Notes: generated by a model not told the origin, from the sequence alone. DNA of 64,000 nt from Candidatus Accumulibacter conexus (GCA_017592775.1 JAGFNJ010000028.1:1-64000), one strand, 5' to 3'; positions 9,010 through 19,840 are shown, counted from the first letter of the stretch. Translations and numbers: made by a program.

Positions 9010-9324
9010 TCAGTCCGTCAGCGAGGAGAGGGGAACGAAGGACGACCCCTCGGCCCTCTGGAAGACGGCAAAGACCTTTTCGCCCTGCGCGCTGGAGCCG
9101 ACGAAGTCGGTGTAGGCGCGCGCCAACCAGTGACGGTAGGCGAGATAGTCCGGCGCCTTGCCGGCTTCCTGCCTGGCCAGATAATCGTGAAAGCGTTGCA
9201 GGATGTGCAGGCGATTGACCTGCACCACCGGCACGGAAAAGTCGATGCCGAAGTAGTCGAGGAATTCTTCCGCCGAACCCAGCTCGGCGAGGTCGTCCTC
9301 AAAGGTGTCGTTGGCGCAAGCCAT
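9010..9324 (-). CDS. nifW: NifW, nitrogenase stabilising protein
   Basis: Small protein thought to protect or help mature the MoFe protein. The 104 residues include LAELGSAEEFLDYFGI, DYLAYRHWLARAYTDF and EKVFAVFQRAE, all typical of NifW. The start was set at MACANDTF, which has an AGAGGAGA ribosome site. Longer upstream reading is unsupported. Confidence 0.92.
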   Translation of the reverse strand: MACANDTFEDDLAELGSAEEFLDYFGIDFSVPVVQVNRLHILQRFHDYLARQEAGKAPDYLAYRHWLARAYTDFVGSSAQGEKVFAVFQRAEGSSFVPLSSLTD

Positions 9325-9338
9325 GGCTTTCTCCTCTG

Positions 9339-9872
9339 TCAGTCCAAAGTTTCCGTGAGCGGTGCGTACTGGCGATCGACGACCTCGAGCAGCGGCCGAG
9401 CGCCGAGGGCATCGCGCTGGTCGACGCCGGCAATCGTCCGCAGGCGCGTGCAAGCCTCGCCGATTTGGCCGAGGCGCAGCAGGATCACCGCCGATCCCTT
9501 GAGCGCCAGCAGATGAAAGCGCAGCATGCCCATCGAGCGCATTGCCGCCTCGCCGAGCGTGCGTGGTCCGAGGTTGCGCCAGCCTCCGGCCAGTTGCAGG
9601 CGGCGCGCACTGACTTCCAGCGCCCGTTCGGCGACGAGCAGCGCATCGTCGAGGCGATGCTGATAGAAGTAGTAGCGGTACAGCGCAACCAGGACCGATA
9701 ACTGCTCGGGCGCCAGGAAATAGGCAAAGAGCAGCCGTTGCTCGGCCGCCGGCTGGCCGTAGTCGTGCGCCGCGGCGTCGATCTGGGCCGCGACGCGCGG
9801 CGGGCACGGCTCGTCGAAATAGAGCACATCGTCGCCAAGTTCCAGCAGTTCGAGTCGGTCAGCCATCGTCAT
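9339..9872 (-). CDS. helical TPR-like protein of the nif cluster, function unknown
   Basis: A 177-residue, mostly alpha-helical soluble protein with repeats reminiscent of tetratricopeptide units (YFYQHRLDDALLVAERALE, then FHLLALKGSAVILLRLGQI). Similar short proteins are seen between nifV and nifW in other diazotrophs. No catalytic motif is visible. It probably acts as an adaptor in nitrogenase maturation, but that is inferred from location only. Confidence 0.72.
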   Translation of the reverse strand: MTMADRLELLELGDDVLYFDEPCPPRVAAQIDAAAHDYGQPAAEQRLLFAYFLAPEQLSVLVALYRYYFYQHRLDDALLVAERALEVSARRLQLAGGWRNLGPRTLGEAAMRSMGMLRFHLLALKGSAVILLRLGQIGEACTRLRTIAGVDQRDALGARPLLEVVDRQYAPLTETLD

Positions 9873-9889
9873 CGTCCTTGACCATTGGC

Positions 9890-11014
<1,125 letters not shown>

Positions 11015-11028
11015 GGCACTCATCAACG

Positions 11029-11044
11029 TGCAATTCCAGTGCCA
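11029..11044 (-). promoter_or_regulatory. sigma-54 -24/-12 promoter of nifV
   Basis: On the reverse strand the sequence is TGGCACTGGAATTGCA, a full match to TGGCAC-N5-TTGC with the invariant GG and GC at correct spacing. It would drive nifV and the genes to nifM under NifA control. The predicted start of transcription falls only a few bases before the nifV ATG. Confidence 0.75.
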
Positions 11045-11093
11045 GCAATCAAGCCATTGCAAATCAGTGTGTTGCAGATTCGGATCGGAGAAT

Positions 11094-11109
11094 TGTCGGG
11101 TTTGCGACG
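11094..11109. promoter_or_regulatory. imperfect NifA upstream activator site
   Basis: Reads TGT-CGGGTTTGCG-ACG, one base off the NifA consensus TGT-N10-ACA. The same core recurs as a perfect site before iscA. It lies about 50 bp above the nifV -24 box, which is closer than usual. Confidence 0.4.
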
Positions 11110-11157
11110 CAATTGTCGGCCTGCGCCACGGCGGTGCGCGCGGCGGCTCGCGCGCGC

Positions 11158-12228
11158 TCAGCCGACCAGCGCCACCGCCTTGATCTGAGCCCATACCTGC
11201 TGCCCCGGTGCGAGTTCGAGGCGCGCAGCTGAGTGCCGGGTCAGGCGTGCCAGCATGGGCGTGTCGCCGACGCGCAACTGCAGCAGCGCGACCGCTGGAT
11301 GGTCTTCAGTAACATGGCTGACCACCGTCGCCGGCAGCAGGTTCATGATGCTGGCGTCGTCATGACGGCTGCGCGCGATGCTCACGTCGCGCGCCAGGAT
11401 GCGCAGGCGCACGCGTCGCCCGACGGCGGCACCGCCGTCGCGCACCCAGACTTCGCCGCCAGCAAAGACAATCCGGGCGAGATGCCACTCGGCGTCCCGT
11501 TCGACCACCATGCCGGAGAAAACGACACCGGCGTCGTCGCCGAGGCGCAACGGTCGGTCGACCCGCGCCAGGATCTCGGCCAGTGGGCCCTGCGTGACGG
11601 CGCGGCCATGGTCGACGACCACAATATGGTCGGCGAGTCGCGCCACCTCGTCGGGGGCGTGACTCACGTAGAGGACAGGGATCTCCATCTCGTCGCGCAA
11701 TTGCTCCAGGTACGGGAGAATCTCCTGCTTGCGCGCATGGTCGAGCGCCGCCAGTGGTTCGTCCATCAGCAGCAGGCGTGGGCTGGTGGCGAGCGCGCGT
11801 GCAATGGCCACGCGCTGACGCTCGCCACCCGACAGGCGATCACACCGCCTGTCGAGCAGGTGGCCAATGCCGAGCAGCTCGACGGCCCGTTCGAGTGACA
11901 CGCGGCGCTGATGCTCGGCGATGCGGCGGCGCCCGAAGTCGAGATTGGCGGCGACGTCGAGATGCGGGAACAGTCGCGCCTCTTGGAAGACGTAGCCGAG
12001 CGGGCGGCGATGCACGGGTAGCCGGCGTGCGCCGTCCTGCCAGATTTCGCCATTGACCGCAACGAAGCCGCCGGCGGCTTTTTCGAGCCCAGCGATGCAG
12101 CGCAGCAGTGTCGTCTTGCCCGATCCGGAGCGTCCGAACAGGGCGGTGATGCCCTGTCCCGGCAGATCGAGATCGACGTCCAGCGTGAAGGTTGGGTACG
12201 GCAGACGGAAGCGCGCCCGGATGCTCAA
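11158..12228 (-). CDS. modC: ModC, molybdate ABC transporter ATPase
   Basis: Cytoplasmic ATPase energising molybdate uptake. The 356 residues show Walker [11 protein letters not shown]-loop [12 protein letters not shown], signature [15 protein letters not shown], Walker [13 protein letters not shown] and the switch His in [11 protein letters not shown]-terminal Mop/TOBE molybdate-binding domain follows ([31 protein letters not shown]). It overlaps modB by 4 bp. With nifQ at the head of the same strand it supplies Mo for FeMo-co. Confidence 0.95.
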   Translation of the reverse strand: MSIRARFRLPYPTFTLDVDLDLPGQGITALFGRSGSGKTTLLRCIAGLEKAAGGFVAVNGEIWQDGARRLPVHRRPLGYVFQEARLFPHLDVAANLDFGRRRIAEHQRRVSLERAVELLGIGHLLDRRCDRLSGGERQRVAIARALATSPRLLLMDEPLAALDHARKQEILPYLEQLRDEMEIPVLYVSHAPDEVARLADHIVVVDHGRAVTQGPLAEILARVDRPLRLGDDAGVVFSGMVVERDAEWHLARIVFAGGEVWVRDGGAAVGRRVRLRILARDVSIARSRHDDASIMNLLPATVVSHVTEDHPAVALLQLRVGDTPMLARLTRHSAARLELAPGQQVWAQIKAVALVG

Positions 12229-12896
12229 CGGAGCCGCTCCGGTTTCAGCGCGTTGAGCAGCAGCAGGACGGTGAACGAGAAAGCCAGCATGCCGGCAGCC
12301 AGCCGATGCGCGGCCTCGTACTCGAGCGCTTCGACATGGTTGTAGATGGCCATCGACAGCACCTGTGTCTTGTCCGGGATGTTGCCGCCGATCATCAGGA
12401 CCACGCCGAACTCACCCACCGTGTGCGCAAAGCCGAGGATTCCCGCGGTCATGAAACCCGGTCGGGCGAGCGGCAGCACCACTGCGAAGAAGGTATCCCA
12501 AGGATTGGCACGCAGCGTCGCTGCCGCCTCCAGCGGCTGCTCGCCGATGGCTTCGAAGGCCTGTTGCAGCGGCTGCACGACGAAAGGCATCGAGTAGATC
12601 ACCGAAGCGACGACGAGGCCAGCGAAGGTGAAGGGCAGTGGTTGCAGCCCACCCGCCGCCAGCAGGCGGCCGAAGATTCCATCCGGCCCCATCAGCACCA
12701 GCAAGTAGAAGCCGAGAACCGTTGGCGGCAGCACCAGCGGCAGCGTGACCAAGGCGCCGATCACTCCTTTCGCCCAGTGCCGCGTGCGCGCCAGCCACCA
12801 GGCCAGCGGCGTGCCGAGCAGGAGCAGCACAGCGGTGGCCGTCCCGGCCAGCTTGAGCGTCAGCCAGACCGCCGCGAGGTCGACCGGGTTCAGCAT
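12225..12896 (-). CDS. modB: ModB, molybdate ABC transporter permease
   Basis: Inner-membrane channel of the molybdate importer, 223 residues, with about five membrane helices. The permease EAA loop, [20 protein letters not shown], contacts Mod[19 protein letters not shown] is a typical ModB segment. It lies between modA (92 bp gap) and modC (overlap). Confidence 0.94.
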   Translation of the reverse strand: MLNPVDLAAVWLTLKLAGTATAVLLLLGTPLAWWLARTRHWAKGVIGALVTLPLVLPPTVLGFYLLVLMGPDGIFGRLLAAGGLQPLPFTFAGLVVASVIYSMPFVVQPLQQAFEAIGEQPLEAAATLRANPWDTFFAVVLPLARPGFMTAGILGFAHTVGEFGVVLMIGGNIPDKTQVLSMAIYNHVEALEYEAAHRLAAGMLAFSFTVLLLLNALKPERLR

Positions 12897-12987
12897 GACT
12901 CTCGAACCACCGCGATGTCGCGCTGCGGCAGGGAAAGTGGCGCGGTGGTGACCACGAGATGGGCTTCGGCCGCGGCTCCGGTGATGC

Positions 12988-13731
12988 TCACAGTTCGTAA
13001 CCGTAGGACTTGATGATTGACCGGGCCTTGTCGCCGCGCAGGTAGTTCAGCAGCGCTGCCGAACCCGAGCTGCTCTTGCCTCTAGTGAGTAGTAACGCAT
13101 CCTGGCGGATCGGCTCATGCAGCTTCGGCGGCACGATCCAGCCCGACCCTTCAGCGATGCGACCCTCCCGATAGACCTGCGAGAGCGCGACGAAACCGAG
13201 TTCGGCGTTGCCGGAGGCGACGAACTGATAGGTTTGGTTGATGTTCTCGGCAGTGACGAATTTCGACCGTAGCCTGTCGAGCAGGCCAAGCGCCTGCAGT
13301 GTCTGGATACCGGCTGCGCCGTAGGGCGCGAGCCTGGGGTTGGGCAGCGCGAGGTGCTGGAAGTCGTTCCTTCCCAGCACTGCACCCTTGGCGTCAACGA
13401 AGCCCTCTTTCCGGCTCCAGAGCACGAGTCTGCCGACAGCGTAGGTGAAGCGGCTGCCGGCAACGCCATCGCCTTCCTTCTCGAGACGCACCGGGGTTTC
13501 CTCGTCAGCCGCCAGCAGCACTTCGAACGGTGCGCCGGCCCTGATCTGGGCGTAGAACTTGCCTGTGGAACCGAACGACGCAACGATCGTGTGACCGCTG
13601 TCCTTTTCGAATTCGGCAGCGATCTTCCGCATCGGCGCGGCGAAGTTTGCCGCGACGGCGATGTTGATCTCGTCCGAATGGACCGATGCCGCTGTCAATA
13701 GGACAACGGCGAGAGAAAGCTGACGGAGCAT
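12988..13731 (-). CDS. modA: ModA, periplasmic molybdate-binding protein
   Basis: Captures molybdate in the periplasm. A cleavable signal peptide ([19 protein letters not shown]) precedes the mature start [15 protein letters not shown]. The oxyanion-binding loops are seen in [11 protein letters not shown] and [11 protein letters not shown]. The 247-residue length is normal. The start was chosen at the signal peptide Met, since upstream frame is the 3' part of nifQ in another phase. The 76 bp gap to nifQ shows no clear separate promoter. Confidence 0.93.
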   Translation of the reverse strand: MLRQLSLAVVLLTAASVHSDEINIAVAANFAAPMRKIAAEFEKDSGHTIVASFGSTGKFYAQIRAGAPFEVLLAADEETPVRLEKEGDGVAGSRFTYAVGRLVLWSRKEGFVDAKGAVLGRNDFQHLALPNPRLAPYGAAGIQTLQALGLLDRLRSKFVTAENINQTYQFVASGNAELGFVALSQVYREGRIAEGSGWIVPPKLHEPIRQDALLLTRGKSSSGSAALLNYLRGDKARSIIKSYGYEL

Positions 13732-13808
13732 GGGAAGTCCTTGTGTCAAGGCCGAAGCGGCGAGGATGCTGTGCCCAGTACAGAATGCACGCAAGAAGAA
13801 GGCCAGCA

Positions 13809-14357
13809 TCACGCTGAGCCTTCCTCCGGCCCGAAGCAGAGCACGCGGTCGCAGCACTCGCCACAGTGCGGTGCCCTGCAGATCGGCACACCAGCGCGCT
13901 CGCAGAGCTGCCGGTAATAGAACTTCTTCCACTTCATGTCGCCGATGTTCCTCGCCGCCAGCACGGGGAAGTTGTCGCGCAGCAACTCCGAGAGGGCCCG
14001 GCGGTCGGGCAGCCCCATGTCCTGCCAGAGGTGATTCGCGCCCATTGCCGCCGTCGCGATGGCATGGCACAGGCAGGTGCCCGCTTCGTCGGGCAGCGCC
14101 AGGTGTTCGAGCAACAGGTCGAGGAGATCGGCAAACTCGTCGCCGCCATCGTCGGGAGTCCTCACCCCGGGGGCCGCCGCGAGCGTCTCGCCGGGGAAAA
14201 GGTCCGCCAGGACCGCTTGCAGACGCTCTTGCGGGAGGCCCCGGATCAACGGCTGGCGGCCCGCCTTCAGCGATTGACCGACGACGCCACGCAAGGCGAG
14301 TGCGCGCAGTTCATCGCCGCGACGCACGCTTGGCAGCTTGTCGGTCGGGTTGGGCAT
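13809..14357 (-). CDS. nifQ: NifQ, molybdenum donor for FeMo-co
   Basis: Fe-S protein that passes Mo to the NifEN/NifH cofactor machinery. The diagnostic C-x4-C-x2-C-x5-C cluster motif is present as [15 protein letters not shown] near the C-terminus, and [18 protein letters not shown] precedes it. The start was set at MPNPTDKL (182 residues), since the longer in-frame upstream stretch covers the divergent promoter region. It heads the reverse-strand nifQ-modABC group. Confidence 0.92.
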   Translation of the reverse strand: MPNPTDKLPSVRRGDELRALALRGVVGQSLKAGRQPLIRGLPQERLQAVLADLFPGETLAAAPGVRTPDDGGDEFADLLDLLLEHLALPDEAGTCLCHAIATAAMGANHLWQDMGLPDRRALSELLRDNFPVLAARNIGDMKWKKFYYRQLCERAGVPICRAPHCGECCDRVLCFGPEEGSA

Positions 14358-14391
14358 GCAGGACTCCCAGGTGGCGGACGATGGAGTTAAA

Positions 14392-14406
14392 GCAGGATCC
14401 ACGCCA
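14392..14406 (-). promoter_or_regulatory. weak candidate sigma-54 promoter of nifQ-modABC
   Basis: On the reverse strand TGGCGTGGATCCTGC keeps the GG and GC dinucleotides at the right spacing but departs from the consensus at three other places. Position would give a leader of about 23 bases. The NifA site between nifQ and nifE could serve both directions. Confidence 0.35.
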
Positions 14407-14513
14407 AGCTGCCGGGCAGTCGCACCGCATCCCGGCTGATCCACGGGCGCTGGCCTGCCGCGCCCGTGCCTTGACCGGCCGGTGGCGCTCCGCCGCTTCG
14501 TTCGACGCGACAA

Positions 14514-14529
14514 TGTTGCGAACACGACA
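14514..14529. promoter_or_regulatory. NifA upstream activator site between nifQ and nifE
   Basis: TGT-TGCGAACACG-ACA is a perfect TGT-N10-ACA site. Its centre is about 80 bp above the predicted nifE transcription start, the usual distance for NifA looping to sigma-54 polymerase. Confidence 0.7.
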
Positions 14530-14573
14530 AAGCCGCGCTCAGGGACAAGCATGCGGAATCAGGCTTTTAGCGG

Positions 14574-14588
14574 TGGCACAGCACTTGC
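14574..14588 (+). promoter_or_regulatory. sigma-54 -24/-12 promoter of nifE
   Basis: TGGCACAGCACTTGC matches TGGCAC-N5-TTGC exactly. The predicted start of transcription is about 18 bases before the nifE ATG, and an AGAGGAA ribosome site lies between them. Confidence 0.85.
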
Positions 14589-14617
14589 GTCATGAGCGGG
14601 TACAGAGGAATGACGCC

Positions 14618-16042
14618 ATGAAGACAGCCGAAATCGCCCAACTGCTGAACGAGCCCGCCTGTGCTCACAACAGGAACGAAAAATCCGGCTGCGCGCGCAC
14701 CAAACCGGGCGCGACCGCAGGCGGCTGCTCGTTCGACGGCGCGCAGATTGCGCTGCTGCCGATTGCCGACGTCGCCCACATCGTGCACGGGCCGATCGGC
14801 TGCGCTGGAGCTTCCTGGGACAACCGCGGCGCGCGCTCGTCGGGCCCGACACTCTACCGTATCGGCATGACCACCGACCTCACCGAGCAGGACGTGATCA
14901 TGGGCCGGGGCGAGAAACGCCTGTTCCTGGCCATCAAGCAGGCGATCGACGACTACGCGCCGCAGGCCGTCTTCGTCTACTCCACCTGTGTCCCGGCGCT
15001 GATCGGTGACGATCTCGAGGCAGTGGCCAGGGCGGCGAGCGCCCGCTGGGGTGTGCCGGTGGTGCCGGTCGACTGCGCCGGCTTCTACGGCACCAAGAAT
15101 CTCGGCAATCGCATCGCCGGTGAAGCCATGTTCAAGTACGTCATCGGCACGCGCGAGCCGGCGCCGGTCGCGGCGTCGGCACACCGGCCGGGCATTCGGG
15201 TGCACGACGTGAACCTCATCGGCGAATACAACATCGCCGGGGAGTTCTGGCATGTGGCGCCGCTGTTCGACGAACTGGGTTTGCGCATTCTTTGCACGCT
15301 CTCGGGCGACGCACGCTTCCATGAGGTGCAGACCATGCATCGCGCGCAGGCGTCGATGGTGGTCTGCGCCAAGGCACTGCTCAATGTCGCGCGCAAACTC
15401 GAAAGCGACTTCGGCGTGCCCTTCTTCGAGGGCAGCTTCTACGGCATCAGCGATACCTCGCAGGCCTTCCGCGATTTCGCCCGCCTGCTCGGCGACGACG
15501 ATCTCGCGGCGCGTACCGAGGCGATGATCGCCCGCGAGGAGCGCTCCGTTCGCGCCGCCCTCGAACCCTGGCAAGCGCGGCTGGCCGGCAAGCGGGTGCT
15601 GCTCTACACCGGCGGCGTCAAGAGCTGGTCGGTGGTGTCGGCGCTGCAGGACCTCGGCATGACCGTGGTTGCCACCGGCACCAACAAATCGACCGAGGAG
15701 GACAAGGCGCGCATCCGCGAGATCATGGGCGAGGCGACGAAGATGATCACCGACGGCAGCCCGAAGGCACTGCTGCAGGCCTACAAGGACCATCAGGCGG
15801 ACATCCTGATTGCCGGTGGGCGCAACCTGTACACCGCCCTGAAGGCCCGCATCCCCTTCCTCGACATCAACCAGGAAAGGGAATTCGGCTACGCCGGCTA
15901 TGGCGGCATGCTGGAACTGGTGCGCCAGCTCGCGCTCACGCTGGAATCGCCGGTGTGGCGAAAGGTGCGGGCACCAGCGCCGTGGCACGCCGCGGCGGCC
16001 GCGGGCGACGCGCTGGCGGTTGCCGGAGCGCCCGATGCCTGA
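14618..16042 (+). CDS. nifE: NifE, FeMo-co scaffold subunit
   Basis: Alpha subunit of the NifEN scaffold on which the FeMo cofactor is completed. The 474-residue protein has cluster-ligand cysteines in [36 protein letters not shown] and [12 protein letters not shown], then [13 protein letters not shown] and [19 protein letters not shown], all NifE signatures. It ends with an Ala-rich tail and overlaps nifN by 8 bp. The first gene after the sigma-54 promoter, it leads a forward operon reaching fdxB. Confidence 0.96.
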   Translation: MKTAEIAQLLNEPACAHNRNEKSGCARTKPGATAGGCSFDGAQIALLPIADVAHIVHGPIGCAGASWDNRGARSSGPTLYRIGMTTDLTEQDVIMGRGEKRLFLAIKQAIDDYAPQAVFVYSTCVPALIGDDLEAVARAASARWGVPVVPVDCAGFYGTKNLGNRIAGEAMFKYVIGTREPAPVAASAHRPGIRVHDVNLIGEYNIAGEFWHVAPLFDELGLRILCTLSGDARFHEVQTMHRAQASMVVCAKALLNVARKLESDFGVPFFEGSFYGISDTSQAFRDFARLLGDDDLAARTEAMIAREERSVRAALEPWQARLAGKRVLLYTGGVKSWSVVSALQDLGMTVVATGTNKSTEEDKARIREIMGEATKMITDGSPKALLQAYKDHQADILIAGGRNLYTALKARIPFLDINQEREFGYAGYGGMLELVRQLALTLESPVWRKVRAPAPWHAAAAAGDALAVAGAPDA

Positions 16043-17438
16043 AATCCTCAAGCGCGCCAAGCCACTGGCGGTGAATCCGCTCAAGGCCAGTCAGCCAATT
16101 GGCGCCGCCCTGGCCTTCCTCGGGCTGCGGCGGACGATTCCGATGCTGCACGGCTCGCAGGGCTGTACGGCTTTCGGCAAAGTGTTCCTGGTACGCCATT
16201 TCCGCGAGCCGATCCCGCTGCAGACGACGGCGATGGATCAGGTGTCGAGCATCATGAGTGCCGACGAAAACGTCATCGAGGGGCTGCGTGTGCTCTGCGA
16301 GAAGAGTCGGCCGGAGATCATCGGCCTGCCGACCACCGGGCTCTCGGAGACCGAAGGCTGCGACGTGCCACGCCTGGTGCGCGAGTTCCGCCACCGGCAT
16401 CCGGAGTTTGCGAGCACCGCCGTGGTGCCGGTTAACACGCCGGACTACAGTGGTTGCCTCGAGTCCGGCTTTGCCCTCGCCGTCGAGGCGATCATCGACA
16501 CGCTGCTCCCTGCCGGCCCCGGGCCGGCGCCGGCCGCGAGCCGCAGCAGGCAGGTCAACGTCCTCGCGTCGTCGATGCTGACACCGGGAGACATCGAAGC
16601 GATCAAGGAATGGATCGAGGCTTTCGGTCTGCAGCCGGTGGTCCTGCCCGACCTCGGCGATTCACTCGACGGTCATCTGATCGATCAGGACAGTACGCCG
16701 CTGACGCTGGGGGGGACGCCGAAGGCCGCCATCGCCGCGCTCAGTGGAGCCGCCGCCACGGTCGTCATTGGTCGTTCGCTGCACAAGGCGGCCGACCTGC
16801 TGCGCGCGCGCAGCGGCGTACCGGATTGCCGTTTCGATCATCTGCTCGGCCTCGACGCCTGTGATGCCTTCACCCTTGCACTGTCTGAAGTCTCGGGCCA
16901 GCCGGTACCTCCGGCGATCGAGCGCCAACGGGCGCAACTGCAGGACGCGATGGTCGACACCCATTTCATGACCGGCTTTCTGCGCATCGGCATCGCCGCT
17001 GACCCCGATCTGCTGCTGGCGCTGGGGCAGTTTCTCGCCGGCGTCGGCGGCGAAATCGTCGCCGCGGTGGCGTCGACGCGTGCCGAGGTGCTCGCCGATC
17101 TGCCGGCAGCCTGCGTGCGCATCGGCGATCTCGAGGACCTGGAACATGCCGCACGCGCGCAGCGCGCCCAGCTCATCGTCGCCAACTCGCACGCCGCGCC
17201 CAGCGCGCAACGCCTGCAGGTGCCTCTGTTGCGCGCCGGCTTCCCCCAGTATGACTGGGTCGGTGGCTATGCACGGGCGTGGGTCGGCTATCGCGGCGCG
17301 CGGCAGGCCTTGTTCGATATCGCCAACCTCGTCCTCGGGAACCACCATGACCTTCCGGTCTACCGATCGATCTACCGTGTCGGCGACGTCGACACGCTGG
17401 CGCGGGCGCCGTCTGGCGCTGGCCTGGTCCGCCAATAG
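16035..17438 (+). CDS. nifN: NifN, FeMo-co scaffold subunit
   Basis: Beta subunit of the NifEN scaffold, 467 residues. The family start [20 protein letters not shown] is followed by [15 protein letters not shown] and the [15 protein letters not shown] segment. The start is fixed by homology and by the overlap with nifE. Next is nifX, 13 bp away, suggesting one transcript. Confidence 0.96.
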   Translation: MPEILKRAKPLAVNPLKASQPIGAALAFLGLRRTIPMLHGSQGCTAFGKVFLVRHFREPIPLQTTAMDQVSSIMSADENVIEGLRVLCEKSRPEIIGLPTTGLSETEGCDVPRLVREFRHRHPEFASTAVVPVNTPDYSGCLESGFALAVEAIIDTLLPAGPGPAPAASRSRQVNVLASSMLTPGDIEAIKEWIEAFGLQPVVLPDLGDSLDGHLIDQDSTPLTLGGTPKAAIAALSGAAATVVIGRSLHKAADLLRARSGVPDCRFDHLLGLDACDAFTLALSEVSGQPVPPAIERQRAQLQDAMVDTHFMTGFLRIGIAADPDLLLALGQFLAGVGGEIVAAVASTRAEVLADLPAACVRIGDLEDLEHAARAQRAQLIVANSHAAPSAQRLQVPLLRAGFPQYDWVGGYARAWVGYRGARQALFDIANLVLGNHHDLPVYRSIYRVGDVDTLARAPSGAGLVRQ

Positions 17439-17451
17439 CGAGGCGCCGGGC

Positions 17452-17871
17452 ATGCTCAGGGTAGCCTTCGCCAGCAGCGACCGCAGCACGGTGAACCAGC
17501 ACTTCGGCGCCGCCGAGGGCTTTGCCGTCTATGCGTTGGACGGTGAGCGGGCGCGACTGGTTGAGATTGTCGAGTTTCCGCCGACTGCCCTGGATGCCAA
17601 CGAAGCCAGACTGCCGGCACGGGTTGCTGCCCTGGCAGGTTGCGGCGCCGTCTACTGCCTGGCCGCCGGCGCTTCGGCGGTGAAGCAGCTGCTGGCTGCC
17701 GGCGTGCAACCGATCCGGCTCGACGACGAGACGGGAATCGACGTCCTCTTGTGGCAGATCAGCCGGGCGATCCGCGCCGGCGGCATCGGCTGGGTCGACA
17801 AGGCGAGTCGCCGCCGCGCCGGTGACGACACCCGCTTCGATCGCATGCTCGACGAAGGCTGGGAGGAATGA
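17452..17871 (+). CDS. nifX: NifX, FeMo-co carrier protein
   Basis: Small carrier that holds the cofactor precursor (NifB-co / VK-cluster) on its way to NifEN. The 139 residues show the NifX/NafY fold: LRVAFASSDRSTVNQHFGAA, the Cys in LAGCGAVYCLAAGASAV and the RAGGIGWVDK end. The stop overlaps the next start by 4 bp. Confidence 0.93.
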   Translation: MLRVAFASSDRSTVNQHFGAAEGFAVYALDGERARLVEIVEFPPTALDANEARLPARVAALAGCGAVYCLAAGASAVKQLLAAGVQPIRLDDETGIDVLLWQISRAIRAGGIGWVDKASRRRAGDDTRFDRMLDEGWEE

Positions 17872-18305
17872 TGGCGGACCCTCTGGAAGCCCGCGGCCGG
17901 GTGGTCGCGCTGCATGGCGACGTGGCCGACGTACGCATGGCCGTTGCTTCGAGCTGCCAGGGCTGCAGGGCACGCGCCGTCTGCACTGACGGTGGCGGGC
18001 AACTCATCCGCATCGTCGCACCGCCGAACGCCTCAGTCGACGACCCGGTGCTGCTCGAACTGGATCAAGCGAACTTCGCGCTCGGGGTGGCGATCGGCTA
18101 TCTCCTCCCGGCCCTGATGCTGCTGCTCGGCGCGGCCGTCTCGTCCTTCGCCGGCGACGCAGCCGCCGCGCTCGGTGCCGCCATCGGCCTGGCCACCGGC
18201 CTGTTGCTGGTCCGACTGCTGCACCGCCGGCTGCTTGCCGAACGCCTGCAGCCAACCGCTTCCGTCACCTGTCCAAGCCAGCCTGTTTCCGGAGAACGCC
18301 CATGA
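17868..18305 (+). CDS. RseC/MucC-family membrane protein within the nif operon
   Basis: SoxR-reducing/RseC-type protein of 145 residues. It has an N-terminal cysteine cluster SSCQGCRARAVC and two central membrane helices (about 70-90 and 97-115). RseC in E. coli works with the Rnf-like Rsx complex in keeping SoxR reduced and affects sigma-E. Here it is coupled by 4-bp overlaps to nifX and the DUF269 gene, so a redox role linked to nitrogen fixation is likely. That role is inferred from position. ATGATG at the start leaves two possible start codons. Confidence 0.82.
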   Translation: MMADPLEARGRVVALHGDVADVRMAVASSCQGCRARAVCTDGGGQLIRIVAPPNASVDDPVLLELDQANFALGVAIGYLLPALMLLLGAAVSSFAGDAAAALGAAIGLATGLLLVRLLHRRLLAERLQPTASVTCPSQPVSGERP

Positions 18306-18787
18306 CCGCCGGTCTTGCCCTCGTATCCGCCATCGAACCCGCGGATGCGCCAATCCATGCCACCGACTTCATCCGGGAAATGCTGCGCCAAACACGGGCG
18401 CTCGACAGCTATGGCCAGTGGGACGGCAAGCCGGCGGCGTCGATCCTCGCCGGCTACGTCCTGAGCAAGGCGCAGAAGCGCGCGCTGCCGACCGTCGGCG
18501 ACCCCGACGAGCTGACGCTGGCCCGCGTCAGGGCCTTCCACAACGCGCTCGCCGTGTTGATCGAAAAGGAATGTGGACAGATGGCGGTGCCCTTCGTACA
18601 GATCACCCACGAAGGTTTCGGCCGCGCGCTGATCACCGTCGGCAAGCTGGTGGTCATGGATCGGACGCTGCGCGACGTACATCGCTTCGGCTTCGAGTCG
18701 CTGGCGAAGATGAAGAGCGAAGCCGACAAGCATCTCGCCGTGGCGCTCGGCATCATCGGCCGATTCCCCGAAGTGGCCGCGATGTGA
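18302..18787 (+). CDS. NifX-associated protein (DUF269 family)
   Basis: A 161-residue conserved nif-cluster protein, typified by FIREMLRQTRALDSYGQWDG, LVEKECGQMAVPFVQI-like residues and GFGRALITVGKLVVMDRTLRD. It is nearly always found beside nifX. Its biochemical role is not established; involvement in FeMo-co delivery is inferred from association. It overlaps the preceding gene by 4 bp. Confidence 0.9.
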   Translation: MTAGLALVSAIEPADAPIHATDFIREMLRQTRALDSYGQWDGKPAASILAGYVLSKAQKRALPTVGDPDELTLARVRAFHNALAVLIEKECGQMAVPFVQITHEGFGRALITVGKLVVMDRTLRDVHRFGFESLAKMKSEADKHLAVALGIIGRFPEVAAM

Positions 18788-18797
18788 GGGCAGGACG

Positions 18798-19007
18798 ATG
18801 AGCGAAGACGAAATCAGGGAACTCGATCGGCAGGTGAAGAAGCTGAAGCGCCTCGCCGCAGAGCAGGCGGCGAGGCTCCACGATCTGGTCGAGGACGGAT
18901 TGCCTGCTGCCTGGCAGGAGCTTCCGGAAGCCTCACAGGCAACGATCTCGGCATGCCAGGCTTGGGCGGAAGCGAATGCCCGCCTGCAGGCGGCAGTGAA
19001 AGGATAG
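18798..19007 (+). CDS. CCE_0567-type small nif protein
   Basis: A 69-residue helical protein of the CCE_0567/DUF683 family found in nif operons between the DUF269 gene and fdxB. It starts EDEIRELDRQVKKLKRLAAE and forms a helical hairpin in family members, where metal binding has been reported. It is 10 bp after the previous stop and 4 bp before fdxB. Confidence 0.88.
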   Translation: MSEDEIRELDRQVKKLKRLAAEQAARLHDLVEDGLPAAWQELPEASQATISACQAWAEANARLQAAVKG

Positions 19008-19011
19008 GCGC

Positions 19012-19308
19012 ATGGGCATCATCACCGGACGCACCCGCGGCGGGGACGAATGGATCCCGCAGTTCGTCAGTTGTCTCGATCCGAAGAAGTGCATTGGCTG
19101 CGGCCGCTGCTACAAGGTCTGTCCACGCAATGTTCTCGATCTGGTCGAGCGCAGCGAGCAGTTGCTGGCCGAGGCGGACGATGATGCCGATGACGATGAC
19201 GAAATGATGGTGATGACCATCGTCAACGCCGGCGACTGCATCGGCTGCGGTGCCTGCGGCCGCGTCTGCCCGAAGGACTGCTACACCTACGAAGCTGCAG
19301 GCGGCTGA
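19012..19308 (+). CDS. fdxB: FdxB, nif-specific ferredoxin III
   Basis: Two-cluster 4Fe-4S ferredoxin. The motifs CIGCGRCYKVCPRNVLDL and CIGCGACGRVCPKDCYTY each carry the C-x2-C-x2-C-x3-C pattern. An acidic run, EADDDADDDDEMM, sits between them. Likely supplies electrons during nitrogenase cofactor assembly or to nitrogenase itself. It ends the nifE operon. The gap that follows contains the next NifA and sigma-54 sites. Confidence 0.93.
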   Translation: MGIITGRTRGGDEWIPQFVSCLDPKKCIGCGRCYKVCPRNVLDLVERSEQLLAEADDDADDDDEMMVMTIVNAGDCIGCGACGRVCPKDCYTYEAAGG

Positions 19309-19359
19309 GTTCGGCGCGGCTGCCGGGGTGGTCGCCGGCGATCGTGTCGCAGTCCGGCG

Positions 19360-19375
19360 TGTCGGGTTTGCGACA
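19360..19375. promoter_or_regulatory. NifA upstream activator site of iscA-nifUS
   Basis: TGT-CGGGTTTGCG-ACA, a perfect TGT-N10-ACA site sharing its entire core with the imperfect site above nifV. It is roughly 100 bp above the predicted transcription start. Confidence 0.75.
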
Positions 19376-19443
19376 TCCTCCAGACCCCGGTTGAGATCGA
19401 ATGAGTCGTTCAAATTCATGGTGTTGCGCGTCCTCTACCGGGC

Positions 19444-19458
19444 TGGTACGAAGCTTGC
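19444..19458 (+). promoter_or_regulatory. sigma-54 -24/-12 promoter of iscA-nifU-nifS
   Basis: TGGTACGAAGCTTGC has the invariant GG and GC with correct spacing and one change from TGGCACG. Predicted transcription starts about 34 bases before the iscA ATG, with a strong AAGGAGA ribosome site between. Confidence 0.78.
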
Positions 19459-19503
19459 GGTAATCGCCTCAGGGAACCCGCCCTTTCTCAAGGAGAGCAC
19501 CTC

Positions 19504-19830
19504 ATGATCCACCTGACCCCTGCCGCGCTGAAGGCAATCGGCCGCTTCGTCAAGGCCACCGAGACTCCGGTTGCCGGCCTGCGCATTTTTGTCTCCGGCG
19601 GCGGTTGCGCCGGCCTGCAATACGGTCTTCGCCTCGAGCAGGACAAGGCCGATGACGACCTGGCACTCGACGTTGGTGCCGCTGCCCCCCTGCTGGTTGA
19701 TCCGCTGAGCCACTCGCTGCTCGATGGCCTGAGCGTCGATTTCGTCGATAGCCTCACCCGCACCGGCTTCCAGTTCAACAATCCGAATGTTGCCGGCGCC
19801 TGCGCCTGCGGGCAGTCGTTCACCGCCTGA
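19504..19830 (+). CDS. IscA/HesB-type Fe-S carrier of the nif cluster
   Basis: A-type carrier of 108 residues that receives Fe-S clusters from NifU/NifS. The three ligand cysteines are in [12 protein letters not shown] and the C-terminal [10 protein letters not shown]. Location directly before nifU marks it as the nif-dedicated IscA. Confidence 0.92.
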   Translation: MIHLTPAALKAIGRFVKATETPVAGLRIFVSGGGCAGLQYGLRLEQDKADDDLALDVGAAAPLLVDPLSHSLLDGLSVDFVDSLTRTGFQFNNPNVAGACACGQSFTA

Positions 19831-19840
19831 GGAGACCGTC

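Noticed and set aside
14100-14560. Long upstream extension of nifQ
   Set aside because: The extra residues cover the divergent nifE promoter region and have no NifQ similarity. The shorter start is used.
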